NCBI GenBank assembly: GCA_009377745.1
Contig: WHTK01000019.1
Span: 1-64,000 of the forward strand
DNA from: Dehalococcoidia bacterium
Lineage (GTDB): Bacteria; Chloroflexota; Dehalococcoidia; DSTF01; WHTK01
Length of the DNA: 64,000 nt
Direction of reading: 5' to 3'
Of the stretch, positions 1-7,771 are shown piece after piece; position 1 is the stretch's first letter; each line of letters begins with the position of its first letter. The notes under the pieces are model-generated. The model saw only the letters and a program-made list of their open reading frames with translations. It was not told the DNA's origin and ran no database searches. A program made the position numbers and the translations under genes.

Positions 1-409
1 GGAAGTAGTTCTTGCCCTTCTCGCGCTCCGCCTTGAAGTAGTAGACGATCGTTGTCCCTTCGGCGACGGCCGCAGCGATAGTGAACAGCGGGATTTCGTC
101 CACCATGCGCAGGGCGATGCTCTCCTCGATCTGGGCGCCGCGCAGCCAGCTGGCGCGGACCCAGACGTCGGCGACCGGCTTGCCATCGACCTCGCGCTTT
201 TTCTGCACCTCGATGCGGCCGCCCATGCGCTGAAGCGCGTCGATGATGCCGTTACGGGCCGGGTCCATGCTCACGCCCTTGATCATCAGGTTCGCGTCGT
301 GGTGGGCGGTGGCCGCGGCGATCATCCAGCAGGCTGCCGCGGTAATGCTTCCGTCCGGCACCTCCACATCGCCATGCAGGTCTTCCGCCTCGCCGATCAA
401 CGCCTTCAT
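1..409 (-). CDS. Half-length EPSP synthase-like protein (AroA C-terminal half), partial
   Basis: The reading frame runs off the left edge of the window. It starts at ATG 409, with GGAG and AGAGG about 10-13 nt upstream and 28 nt after the tyrA stop. The 135 visible residues match the second half of 3-phosphoshikimate 1-carboxyvinyltransferase: a VPDGSITAAAWMIAAAT segment, then DPARNGIIDALQRMGG, then MVDEIPLFTIAAAVAEGTT with the family Asp. In normal AroA this stretch begins near residue 200, so the N-terminal half is missing. The space upstream is occupied by tyrA. The usual R-x-K-E-[ST]-D catalytic motif after EGTT reads REKGKN here, so the catalytic Glu and Asp appear replaced. It may be a split, permuted or non-catalytic paralog. 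The family call is firm; the function is uncertain. Confidence 0.7.
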   Translation of the reverse strand, partial: MKALIGEAEDLHGDVEVPDGSITAAACWMIAAATAHHDANLMIKGVSMDPARNGIIDALQRMGGRIEVQKKREVDGKPVADVWVRASWLRGAQIEESIALRMVDEIPLFTIAAAVAEGTTIVYYFKAEREKGKNYF

Positions 410-437
410 ACTGTCGTGTCCTCTCCTTGTTGGTGGC

Positions 438-1466
438 CTAATCGCGGCGGCGCAGACGCTCTTCGCGCGAACGGGCCTTGGCTCTTTCTTCCAGGGCTGA
501 GGTCATCTCGGTAGCGCGATTGCGCCAGTAGCCGCCGATCATCGAGTCCATGAACGCCTCGCCGGCGTTCGGCAAGTCTACGTCCTTCCCCTCCGGCTCA
601 CGCTTGGGCGGGCTGACGAGGAAGTTATCGCGCTCCATCTGCGTCTCTGCCAGGATGCGATAGAGCGCCTGGGGCTCTCCCTGCTCCACCTGATCCGCCA
701 GCCGCTGCAGCTCGCCGATGTAGCGGTTGATCCAGTGGAGGATGTTCTCGCGGTTGGTCAGGCAGATATCGTGGGCCATACCCGGCTCACCGGAAGCGAG
801 ACGGGTCAGGTCCCGGAAGCCGGGACCGGCCATGTTGGCCAGCTCCCGCCAGGCGATGCTGCTCCGCGCCAGGTTGAACAAGCCGATGGACGCGATCAGC
901 GGTACGTGGCTGATCGCCGCCGCGTAGGAATCGTGTTCCTCGGCGTCGAGGAAGAAAGGCTCCGCTTCGACCGCTTTGGCCAGGTTTTCGACGGCGCTGA
1001 CCGCGCCCGGCATGACGTCGCCCGATGAGACGATGCAGTAAGGCCGTCCATCGAACAGCGATGGTTCGGCGGCGCCGGGGCCGGCCTGCTCCTTGCCCGC
1101 CATCGGATGACCACCGACGAAGTGGACGCCCGGCGGCAGCGTGTCGCGCGCCCAGCGCATGACGTCCGCCTTGGTGCTGGCCGTGTCGGTGACCACGGCG
1201 CCCTTCTGCAGGTGGGGCGCAATCTTCTCGAAGACGCCGCGGATCGAGATGATCGGCGTCGCGACGATGATCATCGTGGCATCCGCGACGGCGTCCCGCA
1301 GGGTGGGGGCGAGGCGCTGGACTGCGCCCATCTGGAACGCCACCGCGCCGATATCGGCGTCCTTATCGAAGCCAACGATCTCAGTGTTGACCGGCTCGGC
1401 CCGCCTCAGCGCCAGCCCCATCGAGCTGCCGATCAGTCCCAGGCCAATGATTGCGAGCTTCCCCAT
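438..1466 (-). CDS. tyrA: Prephenate dehydrogenase
   Basis: This 342-residue protein catalyses NAD(P)-dependent oxidative decarboxylation of prephenate to 4-hydroxyphenylpyruvate in tyrosine synthesis. The N-terminal Rossmann motif GLGLIGSS lies at residues 8-15, VTDTASTK at about 92-99, and the family signature HPMAGKE at 120-126. The C-terminal part is the all-helical dimerisation domain, with HDICLTNRENILHWINRYI-type helices. No ACT domain is visible, so feedback control by tyrosine is not evident. The start ATG 1466 has a good GGAGG sequence 8 nt upstream. The EPSP synthase-like ORF follows after 28 nt, so the two are probably cotranscribed, as in many tyrA-aroA clusters. Confidence 0.93.
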   Translation of the reverse strand: MGKLAIIGLGLIGSSMGLALRRAEPVNTEIVGFDKDADIGAVAFQMGAVQRLAPTLRDAVADATMIIVATPIISIRGVFEKIAPHLQKGAVVTDTASTKADVMRWARDTLPPGVHFVGGHPMAGKEQAGPGAAEPSLFDGRPYCIVSSGDVMPGAVSAVENLAKAVEAEPFFLDAEEHDSYAAAISHVPLIASIGLFNLARSSIAWRELANMAGPGFRDLTRLASGEPGMAHDICLTNRENILHWINRYIGELQRLADQVEQGEPQALYRILAETQMERDNFLVSPPKREPEGKDVDLPNAGEAFMDSMIGGYWRNRATEMTSALEERAKARSREERLRRRD

Positions 1467-1591
1467 CTTCTCGTCCTCCGGAGGCGTTGCTGCGTTAGCA
1501 TAACAGCCGCCCGCGCCTGCCTCTACGCCACCATCTTAGCAAGCGCCGTCGCGCGATAGCGGGCGTCCGTGAGGGAGGGATCTCCCTGGCC

Positions 1592-1620
1592 TGTCATTCG
1601 GACCGATCAGCGAAGAATCT
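1592..1620 (+). repeat. Interspersed repeat family A (TGTCATTC...GAATCT)
   Basis: This is a single copy of a short intergenic repeat that begins TGTCATTC and ends GCGAAGAATCT. Other copies are at 13292, 21786-21853, 34770-34878 and 43346-43492. Only intergenic copies were seen. Confidence 0.6.
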
Positions 1621-1719
1621 AAACCCGCGCAGCCACATCAGCCCTGTGGTGGCGTTACACCCGCGCAGGGAAGTCATCGTGAACAGAACAGTCCGAGGGT
1701 TGCTCTATATATGTCGTAT

Positions 1720-2208
1720 TTAGCTCGCATCATCTGCCGAGAGTAACAACGCTTGCAGTGGCTCTTCCCCCGGTTCGACACGCCCCTCGATCAGTCGCAC
1801 CGTCAGCGCGCCCGCCCCTGCCGCCGTCGCCAGCCGCGCGCCAATCGATGCGTGCTCCTGCAGACGGAAGGCCGCCCCGCGCCAGCCACCGCCCTCGCGC
1901 GCCAGACGGCGCAGTGTCCCCGGCGATGCCACCTTGAGGACTCGCAGCCAGACCGGTACCGGCCCCTTGCCACAGTCGTGCAGCAGCGCCGCCGCCAGCA
2001 ACTCCTGCCCGGTAGCGCCGCTCTCTCGCAGCCGCCGCGTTACTTCGAGCCCATGACGCTGATCCCGCTTCTCCATGGCGTAGAACAGCGCCGCCGTCCC
2101 ATCCGACAGCACCTCGCACACCGAGGCCAGCTCTGCGGCGTTGATGCGAGGCCAGAGGGCGTGGCGTACCTGCCCCGTCCGGTAGATCGCCCGGGCGAAG
2201 GGATTCAT
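1720..2208 (-). CDS. HD-domain metal-dependent phosphohydrolase-like protein
   Basis: This is a 162-residue soluble protein. It shows the HD superfamily pattern of His52 in RHGLEV and the His-Asp pair at residues 77-78 in LLHDCGKG, with a later His in the EHASIGARLA helix. HD proteins hydrolyse phosphomonoesters or nucleotides using bound divalent metal. The substrate cannot be told from sequence. The small size and lack of partner domains exclude RelA/SpoT and HD-GYP. It lies 77 nt downstream of the M50 protease gene on the same strand and may share its transcript. Start ATG 2208 is the first Met; no strong ribosome binding site is visible. Confidence 0.75.
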   Translation of the reverse strand: MNPFARAIYRTGQVRHALWPRINAAELASVCEVLSDGTAALFYAMEKRDQRHGLEVTRRLRESGATGQELLAAALLHDCGKGPVPVWLRVLKVASPGTLRRLAREGGGWRGAAFRLQEHASIGARLATAAGAGALTVRLIEGRVEPGEEPLQALLLSADDAS

Positions 2209-2285
2209 CGTTAGGAGTCGAAGGACTGAGAATTCAGCCGAGCCATCGTGAGGAGAGCGAAGCCAGATGCCGCCATGCTAATGGC

Positions 2286-3008
2286 TTATCTCAGGGCGCG
2301 ACCGCCGCCAGCGATCAGGTCGGTAAGGCCGTTGATCAGGGGCGACATGAACTCGTGCAGCAGGCTGACCTGGCCCGGCGCCACAAACGGCATGACGATC
2401 AGCAGCATGAGGATGCCCGGCCCGTAAGGCTCGAGTCGCGCCACCGTCGTCGAGAGCTCGCTCGGCAGCAGACCAACCGCCACCGCGAAGCCATCCAGCG
2501 GCGCGATCGGCAGCAGGTTGAAGACGGCAAGCACCACGTTGAAGATGATCAGCGAGCCGAGAAAGAGGCCTGCGTAATCCCCCGCGCTCCAACCGCTGAC
2601 GCTGCTCGGCACCAGGAAAGGGCTGCGCCAATCGACCAGGCCGAGATGCATCGGCAGCGAGGCCAGGGCGGCGAGCAGGATATTCGAGAGCGGCCCGGCG
2701 GCGGCTACCATTGCCCGGCCGTTCTTGGGGCCATTGCGCAGCCGCCAGGGATTGACCGGCACCGGCTTGCCCCAGCCGAAGCCACCGATCATCAGGAACA
2801 CGGTCCCGGCCGGGTCGAGGTGTCTTACGGGATTGAGGCTGACCCGGCCGGCGGCGCGCGCAGTGCCATCACCGAGCCGGTCGGCGGTGAATGCGTGGCT
2901 GAATTCGTGGAAAGCAATGCCGCAGATCAGCGCCACGACGACGGCGCCGAAGAAGGTTAAAAATAGGAGAATACTTTCCTGGAGAAGCTCGGAATAGGTT
3001 AAGAGCAA
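2286..3008 (-). CDS. Site-2 protease family (M50) membrane metalloprotease
   Basis: This 240-residue multi-pass membrane protein has the zinc-binding HEFSH motif at residues 34-38 in the second hydrophobic segment. A conserved NPVRHLDPAG stretch lies at 59-68 and the second active-site motif NLLPIAPLDGF at about 165-175, where the Asp is the third zinc ligand. There is no PDZ or CBS domain, so it belongs to the minimal group of rhomboid-sized site-2 proteases often annotated YwhC-like. Such proteases cut transmembrane segments; the substrate here is unknown. The start is TTG 3008 with GAGGG 5 nt upstream, preceded by an extended -10 promoter at 3030-3038. It is divergent from rex. Confidence 0.88.
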   Translation of the reverse strand: MLLTYSELLQESILLFLTFFGAVVVALICGIAFHEFSHAFTADRLGDGTARAAGRVSLNPVRHLDPAGTVFLMIGGFGWGKPVPVNPWRLRNGPKNGRAMVAAAGPLSNILLAALASLPMHLGLVDWRSPFLVPSSVSGWSAGDYAGLFLGSLIIFNVVLAVFNLLPIAPLDGFAVAVGLLPSELSTTVARLEPYGPGILMLLIVMPFVAPGQVSLLHEFMSPLINGLTDLIAGGGRALR

Positions 3009-3029
3009 GCAGACCCTCGCGACTGATAG

Positions 3030-3038
3030 ATTCTAGCA
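3030..3038 (-). promoter_or_regulatory. Extended -10 promoter of the M50 protease gene
   Basis: On the minus strand the sequence reads TGCTAGAAT, an extended -10 box. The predicted start point is near 3023, about 15 nt before the TTG start codon. The -35 region is poor, which is usual for extended -10 promoters. Confidence 0.45.
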
Positions 3039-3095
3039 CGCCCCTTGCGCCAGCCTTTTTTAAGATGCGCCCGCGCAATATGCCTATCCGACACG

Positions 3096-3124
3096 TTGAC
3101 CCTAAAGTAAGCCACATCTAAAGT
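3096..3124 (+). promoter_or_regulatory. Sigma70-type promoter of rex
   Basis: TTGACC at 3096-3101 and TAAAGT at 3119-3124 are separated by exactly 17 nt. Transcription would begin near 3131, about 26 nt before the rex TTG start. No clear Rex operator palindrome was seen. Confidence 0.55.
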
Positions 3125-3156
3125 TTCAGCTAATAGGCTTTGGTGCGAGTGATAAG

Positions 3157-3789
3157 TTGCCCATCGAAATCCCTGCCGTCGTAATCGACCGCCTGCCCAC
3201 GTACGCGCGCGCCCTCACCTTCCTGGAGGATCAGGGCCGCGACGTGGTCAGCTCCCAGGAGCTTGGCACGATCCTGGGCGTTACGCCGGCCCAGATCCGC
3301 AAGGATCTCAGTTACTTCGGCCGCTTCGGTAAGCAGGGCCGCGGCTACAACGTGCGCCGTCTGGCGCTGGAGCTGCGCCAAATCCTCGGTCTCGACCGGC
3401 AATGGTCGATGATCCTCATCGGCGTCGGCCATCTCGGCCAGGCCATCCTCACCTACGATGGCTTCCAGCCCCAGGGCTTCATCATCGTCGATGCTTTCGA
3501 CGTGAACGAGGGAGTCGTCGGCAGCAAGGTGGGTGGCGTCAACGTCCACGCCGTCAGCGAGCTGCGCGAGTACCTGCAAAAGCGCCAGGTCGATATCGGC
3601 ATCGTCGCCGTCCCGGCCGATGAAGCAGCGCCGATCATCGCCGACCTGATCGCGGGCGGCGTGCGCAGCATCCTCAACTACGCGCCGACATCCGTCCCCG
3701 TCCCGGAGCGCGTCCAGATCAAGAACATCGACCCTGTCCTCGCCCTCCAGTCGATGACCTTTTACCTCAAAAACGGCGGCGTGGAGTAG
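3157..3789 (+). CDS. rex: Redox-sensing transcriptional repressor Rex
   Basis: This 210-residue repressor senses the NADH/NAD+ ratio and controls fermentation and respiration genes. The N-terminal winged helix spans about residues 8-65 and includes the signature VTPAQIRKDLSYFGRFGKQG. The Rossmann domain follows, with IGVGHLGQAI at about 88-97. The C-terminal NYAPTSVPVPERVQIKNIDP and MTFYL tail is the helix swapped between subunits in Rex dimers. Length matches the family. The start is TTG 3157, because no ATG or GTG lies in frame before the conserved N-terminus. It is divergent from the M50 protease gene and has its own promoter at 3096-3124. Confidence 0.96.
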   Translation: MPIEIPAVVIDRLPTYARALTFLEDQGRDVVSSQELGTILGVTPAQIRKDLSYFGRFGKQGRGYNVRRLALELRQILGLDRQWSMILIGVGHLGQAILTYDGFQPQGFIIVDAFDVNEGVVGSKVGGVNVHAVSELREYLQKRQVDIGIVAVPADEAAPIIADLIAGGVRSILNYAPTSVPVPERVQIKNIDPVLALQSMTFYLKNGGVE

Positions 3790-3814
3790 GCGCGAAACCG
3801 CTCTGTCTTCTGGC

Positions 3815-4180
3815 CTAGCTAACCTTCTCCAGTTCGCGCTTTGTCTCGGCCAGGGAGTCGCTCAGACTCTGGATCTTGGTCTCGGTTTCGCGTAACAGCT
3901 TCCGCAGCTGCGCGGAGTCGACACCTTCCGGCTCCCTGCATGCAGATTTCAATGCCGCCGACCGAATCAGCTCAGACACCGTGACGGCATTGAGGTCAGC
4001 GGCATCCTGTAGCTCCTCGAGCTCCTCCGCTGTGAACCGTACGGAGAAGGTGTGCGATGGTCCGCCGCGCCGGACGCGAATCTGGTGCGGCTTCTTCGCC
4101 CACAGATCGACCTCACCGGCGTGCTGCTCGAAGTACTCTGCCAGCGCTTCCTCGTTGTTCTCATCAAGTTGCCGAGTCAT
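3815..4180 (-). CDS. Ribbon-helix-helix antitoxin of a BrnTA-like pair
   Basis: This is a 121-residue protein. Residues of about 43-80 (HTFSVRFTAEELEELQDAA... TVSELIRSAAL) form a ribbon-helix-helix DNA-binding unit. A C-terminal coiled coil rich in Glu, Lys and Leu follows. Its ATG overlaps the stop of the upstream toxin gene in the sequence TAATG, so translation is coupled. Toxin-first order and the RHH antitoxin match BrnT-BrnA systems. It probably binds the toxin and represses the operon. Family membership beyond RHH is inferred. Confidence 0.75.
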   Translation of the reverse strand: MTRQLDENNEEALAEYFEQHAGEVDLWAKKPHQIRVRRGGPSHTFSVRFTAEELEELQDAADLNAVTVSELIRSAALKSACREPEGVDSAQLRKLLRETETKIQSLSDSLAETKRELEKVS

Positions 4181-4470
4181 TAGGTCTCCTTATAGAGGGC
4201 AATCTCCTTGGCCTTGCTCGGCCAGCCCGTTATCGGCCGCCAGCGTCCGTTGCGGGCCTGAAGCAAAATGATCGTCCAGAAGCGGCTTCGCCGGTCTGGC
4301 CCAATTACCATGTGAGTGCCTCGGCCGCTCTCCTTGTTGGGAAATGCCTTCGGACTCCCTGTAACGACGGCATGAAGCACGGTAGGCGTCAGGCCACGAC
4401 CTCGGACGTGGGATTCAACCCGCGCGTCCCACTGGAAATCCTCGAAGTCGAGTGACTCCTCATTCGTCAT
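4180..4470 (-). CDS. BrnT-like toxin
   Basis: This protein is about 96 residues from ATG 4470; a TTG at 4494 would add 8 residues. It has a small RelE/BrnT-like layout: an FQWDAR N-terminal strand, GRGLTPTVLHAVV helix, the strand MVIGPDRRSRFWTIILL, then NGRWRPITGWPSKAKE ending LYKET. BrnT toxins are RNases that stop translation under stress. The same C-terminal pattern (ITGWP... and LYKE) recurs as ITAHW... and LYFKE in the frameshifted toxin at 49638-49945, so the two pairs are relatives. The stop overlaps the antitoxin ATG. The assignment rests on pattern and operon form, not on a database match. Confidence 0.65.
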   Translation of the reverse strand: MTNEESLDFEDFQWDARVESHVRGRGLTPTVLHAVVTGSPKAFPNKESGRGTHMVIGPDRRSRFWTIILLQARNGRWRPITGWPSKAKEIALYKET

Positions 4471-4473
4471 AAG

Positions 4474-4510
4474 TGTACTGCATTTTGATGGCAAGTGTAG
4501 TGCAGACGAA
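4474..4510 (-). promoter_or_regulatory. Direct repeats upstream of toxin-antitoxin 1
   Basis: On the minus strand TGCACTACACTT and TGCAGTACACTT occur 22 nt apart, that is two helical turns, directly before the toxin ATG. TACACT in the second copy may serve as a -10 box. Such phased repeats suit cooperative binding by an RHH antitoxin. Confidence 0.4.
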
Positions 4511-4555
4511 GCCTGTTACTTTATTCTTGGCCACTTCCAGACTGCTTCTTGTAGC

Positions 4556-5590
4556 CTATGGCTGGCTGGAGATCAGCAGCTCCTCCTCGGTAGGCAGGGA
4601 GCGCTTGATCACGTCGAGGTACTCCAGCGCCGCGCCGGCGCCGATGGCGACGCAATCGAGAGGATTGTCGGCTACCTGACAGGGCACGTTGGTCTGCTCC
4701 GAGATCAGCTCGTCCAGGCCGCGCAGCATGGCGCCGCCGCCCGTCAGGATGATGCCGCGGTCGACAACGTCCGAGGCCATCTCCGGCGGCGTCTTTTCCA
4801 GCACAGATTTCGCTGCCTGGACAATGGCCGTCAGAGAGTCCTGCAGCGCCATCGTTACTTCGTTGGTGGTCATGATGATCGTCTTGGGCAGGCCGCTGAT
4901 CTGGTCTCGGCCACGCACCTCCATCGCCAGCTCATCCGCCACGGGGATGGCGCTGCCGATGCCGATCTTGATCTCCTCCGCCGTGCGCTCGCCAATCGAC
5001 AGGTTGTGACGGCGCTTAACATAGGTAGCGATTGCCTCGTCCATCGCGTCGCCGGCCACGCGGACGGACTCCTTGACCACAATGCCGTACATCGAGATCA
5101 CGGCGGCCTCGGAGCGTCCGCCGCCGATATCGATGATCATGTTGCCGCTGGCCGTCCCGACCGGGATGTGAGCGCCGATCGCCGCCGCTAGGGGCTCCGG
5201 GATCAGATGCGCCGGACGGCGCGCCCCCGCCTGCTCTGCCGCATCCCGCACCGCCCGCTGTTCCACGCTCGTGACGCCGGCCGGGATGCAGATCATCACC
5301 TCCGGGCGGATCAGATTCAGCCGTCCGACCACCTTGCCGATGAAGTGGCGCAGCATCGCCTCCGTGATCAGGTAGTCGGCGATGACGCCGTGCTTCATCG
5401 GCCGGATGACGCTGATGCTACCCGGCGTGCGGCCGATCATGTCGCGCGCCGCCGCACCGACAGCGACGACGGTGTTATCTCGCGTGGCCAGCGCCACGAC
5501 GGACGGTTCATTGATGACGATGCCTTCGCCCTTCACATAGACGAGGACGTTGGCAGTGCCCAGATCGATCCCGATGCGCTTTGCTAGCAT
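4556..5590 (-). CDS. mreB: Rod shape-determining protein MreB
   Basis: This 344-residue actin-like ATPase forms membrane-bound filaments that organise lateral cell-wall synthesis. The phosphate-1 motif [16 protein letters not shown] lies at residues 7-22, the connect/phosphate-2 region at [15 protein letters not shown], and the adenosine motif at [12 protein letters not shown]. The amphipathic N-terminus MLAKRIGID is short. Length and order of motifs are standard. mreC and mreD are not next to it. Instead murA lies 31 nt upstream on the same strand, so a peptidoglycan precursor enzyme and the cell-shape filament are likely cotranscribed. Confidence 0.95.
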   Translation of the reverse strand: MLAKRIGIDLGTANVLVYVKGEGIVINEPSVVALATRDNTVVAVGAAARDMIGRTPGSISVIRPMKHGVIADYLITEAMLRHFIGKVVGRLNLIRPEVMICIPAGVTSVEQRAVRDAAEQAGARRPAHLIPEPLAAAIGAHIPVGTASGNMIIDIGGGRSEAAVISMYGIVVKESVRVAGDAMDEAIATYVKRRHNLSIGERTAEEIKIGIGSAIPVADELAMEVRGRDQISGLPKTIIMTTNEVTMALQDSLTAIVQAAKSVLEKTPPEMASDVVDRGIILTGGGAMLRGLDELISEQTNVPCQVADNPLDCVAIGAGAALEYLDVIKRSLPTEEELLISSQP

Positions 5591-5621
5591 TCCCTACCCT
5601 ATATCTGGCCCAACTGAGCCG

Positions 5622-6944
5622 TTAGCGCTCGACCTTTGCGCCTATACCCCGCAGCTTACCCACGAGGTCTTCATGCGCCCGGTCAAGGTGATGTGTATCG
5701 GTGATTTCGGTGCGGCCCTCCGCCGCGAGCGCGGCCAGGACCAGCGCACCGCCTGCCCGCACGTCCAGGGCCTTGACCAGAGTACCGTAGAGCCGCGTCG
5801 GCCCCACGATAATCGCCGTCTGCCCCGCCGCGATGACGTCGGCGCCCATCTTGCGTAGCTCGCCCACGTAAAGTAGGCGGTTATCGTAGACCCTCTCGTA
5901 CATGACGCTTACGCCGTTAGCCTGGGTCAGGAAGGCAGCCAGGTAAGGCTGATGGTCGGTGGCCAGGCCGGGGTAGGGCAGCGCCTGCGCCTGGACGTTA
6001 CGGAATTCGCGGCCCTCGGCGTGGACGCGAATCGACCCTTCATCGACATCGACGCTGGCCCCCGCCTCACGCAGCTTGACGATCAGAGCGTCGAGCTGGT
6101 CCGGCGCCGCGCCATCGATGCGCACATCGCCACGTGATATTGCCGCCGCCATCGCGAAGATGCCGGTCTCGATGCGGTCCGCCGGGATCCGATAGCGCAC
6201 GCCGTGCAGCTCGTTGACGCCTTCGATGCGGAGGACGCTGCCGCCGGCGCCGCTGATCTTCGCGCCCATGGCGTTGAGCATCTCGATCACGGCGACGATC
6301 TCCGGCTCTCCCGCGGTGTTGATCAGGGTGGTCTCGCCCTCTGCCAGGACGGCGGCGAAGAGCAGGTTCACGGTGCCGGTGACGCTAGGATAATCGAGAA
6401 AAACGCGCGCTCCGCTCAGCCGCCGTTCGCTGCCCGCGGCCTGCGCCAGGTATTGCTCGCCCAGGCGGGAGACGCTGGCGCCCAGCGCCGTAAAGCCTTC
6501 GAGGTGGACGTCCAGGGGGCGGCTGCCGAGCACGTCGCCGCCGGGCGAGCAGCAGGACGCCTCGCCGAAGCGCGAGAGCAGCGGCCCCATGACCAGGAAG
6601 CTGCCGCGCAGGTTAACGACCAACTCATTGGGCGCGTCGAAGCGGGTGATCTTATCGGCCTGAATGCGCCAGACGCCGCTGCCTTCGTTCTGGATACGCG
6701 CCCCGAGGCTGGCGAGGATCGCCCCCATGACGCGAGAGTCTTCGATCTCGGGGACGTTCTCCAGCACGCACTCTTCGCCGGTCAGGAGGCAGGCCGGCAG
6801 GGCGTAGAGCATGGCGTTCTTGGAGCCACCGACGTGCACGGTCCCGCGCAGTGGATGGCCGCCCTCGATTGTCAGCTGGGGACTGGTCAAAATCGGCTCG
6901 CTCTGGTGAGGATTTGCTGGGCCAGACCCAGGCTTTTGAGCCAC
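5622..6944 (-). CDS. murA: UDP-N-acetylglucosamine 1-carboxyvinyltransferase MurA (Cys-to-Asp active site)
   Basis: This 440-residue enzyme transfers enolpyruvate from PEP to UDP-GlcNAc in the first committed step of peptidoglycan synthesis in the cytoplasm. The catalytic Lys-Asn pair is in GGSKNAMLYALP at about residues 39-50. The loop normally containing the fosfomycin target Cys115 (PGGC) reads SPGGDVLGSRPLDVH here, with Asp at residue 137. Natural Asp variants, as in mycobacteria and chlamydiae, are active and intrinsically fosfomycin-resistant; resistance here is therefore predicted. An N-terminal extension of about 20 residues precedes the first strand. It probably forms an operon with mreB. 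Confidence 0.95.
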   Translation of the reverse strand: MAQKPGSGPANPHQSEPILTSPQLTIEGGHPLRGTVHVGGSKNAMLYALPACLLTGEECVLENVPEIEDSRVMGAILASLGARIQNEGSGVWRIQADKITRFDAPNELVVNLRGSFLVMGPLLSRFGEASCCSPGGDVLGSRPLDVHLEGFTALGASVSRLGEQYLAQAAGSERRLSGARVFLDYPSVTGTVNLLFAAVLAEGETTLINTAGEPEIVAVIEMLNAMGAKISGAGGSVLRIEGVNELHGVRYRIPADRIETGIFAMAAAISRGDVRIDGAAPDQLDALIVKLREAGASVDVDEGSIRVHAEGREFRNVQAQALPYPGLATDHQPYLAAFLTQANGVSVMYERVYDNRLLYVGELRKMGADVIAAGQTAIIVGPTRLYGTLVKALDVRAGGALVLAALAAEGRTEITDTHHLDRAHEDLVGKLRGIGAKVER

Positions 6945-7118
6945 CGCGGCAGCGTTGCCGGTGCGTCAAGTGACTGATCGCAGAATACGGTAGGCTCTCA
7001 GGCCCCGCAACCGGAACTACCCTCATCCGCCTGGGCCGGAGGCTCACCGTGTCTCTTCGCGTTCCGCCCACGGCGGGCATGGCTCTGGCCTCGAAAGGCC
7101 GGAAAATAGTGCTGATCG

Positions 7119-7152
7119 TTGGCTTGTGTCGCTTATGTAATGTACAATGACA
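7119..7152 (+). promoter_or_regulatory. Second promoter candidate and dyad upstream of the MerR-type gene
   Basis: TTGGCT at 7119-7124 and TACAAT at 7143-7148 are 18 nt apart. The -10 lies in a dyad at 7136-7152, TGTAATGTACAATGACA, whose half-sites TGTnAT and ATnACA are exact mirror images. It sits between the divergent murA and MerR genes, so it could be an operator for either. Confidence 0.35.
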
Positions 7153-7186
7153 GAAGTAAAGCGCGACTGGGATCAGCCTTTGATAA

Positions 7187-7215
7187 TTGACGTTTGCGTT
7201 AGTGATAGCTATATT
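7187..7215 (+). promoter_or_regulatory. Near-consensus promoter giving a leaderless MerR-family mRNA
   Basis: TTGACG at 7187-7192 and TATATT at 7210-7215 have an exact 17-nt spacer. The -10 ends 7 nt before ATG 7223, so transcription should begin at or next to the start codon. This also argues against a longer reading from 7187. Confidence 0.65.
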
Positions 7216-7222
7216 GCCCTCG

Positions 7223-7708
7223 ATGGCTGAAAAGGAAACTCGAGCCCGCGACTTGCCGTGCCTACAGATCGGTGAGGTTGCCGACCGCACCGGCGTGACC
7301 CAGCGCACTCTCCGTTTCTACGAGGAACGCGGCCTGCTGCGGCCACCCAGCCGCATGGATGGCGGCTTCCGTCTCTACTCCGAGGACGATGTCGCGCGAG
7401 TGGAGCAGATCAAGCGCCTGCAGAACCTCCTGGGCCTCACCCTGGCCGAGATCAAGGAAATGGTCGAGGCGGAGGAGATCAAGGAAGAGCTACGCGCCAC
7501 TTATCGTCCCGACCTTGAGGTCGATGAACGCCTGTCCCGGGTCCAGAAGCGCATCGAGGTAACGGAGCGACAGGACAACATCATCAGCGCCAAACTCGAA
7601 GCCATGGCCGTGATGAAGAAAGAACTGGGAGAGAAGCTGGCTCACTATCAAGAGGTCAAGGCCGACCTTCACAAGCAACGTTCGGAGTCCGCCGCGAGCG
7701 CCACCTAG
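7223..7708 (+). CDS. MerR-family transcriptional regulator
   Basis: This is a 161-residue regulator counted from ATG 7223. The winged helix-turn-helix spans about residues 13-85 with LQIGEVADRTGVTQRTLRFY and YSEDDVARVEQIKRLQ. It is followed by a long dimerisation coiled coil (RVQKRIEVTERQDNIISAKLEAMAVMKKE). There is no Cys cluster or effector domain, so the signal is unknown. An upstream TTG (7187) would place the start inside the -35 box of a strong promoter, so 7223 is preferred and the mRNA is probably leaderless. MerR proteins usually regulate their own promoter region; the dyad at 7136-7152 is a candidate site. Confidence 0.88.
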   Translation: MAEKETRARDLPCLQIGEVADRTGVTQRTLRFYEERGLLRPPSRMDGGFRLYSEDDVARVEQIKRLQNLLGLTLAEIKEMVEAEEIKEELRATYRPDLEVDERLSRVQKRIEVTERQDNIISAKLEAMAVMKKELGEKLAHYQEVKADLHKQRSESAASAT

Positions 7709-7726
7709 ACACGGGGCCTCTACACG

Positions 7727-7763
7727 AAGAAGTCAGGCGTCCGGGCCTGGCTTCTTTACGTTT
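7727..7763 (+). terminator. Intrinsic terminator after the MerR-type gene
   Basis: A 12-bp stem (7727-7738 with 7745-7756, one G-U pair) with a 6-nt loop is followed by a broken T tract. It lies 18 nt after the stop. Confidence 0.6.
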
Positions 7764-7771
7764 CGACGAAT

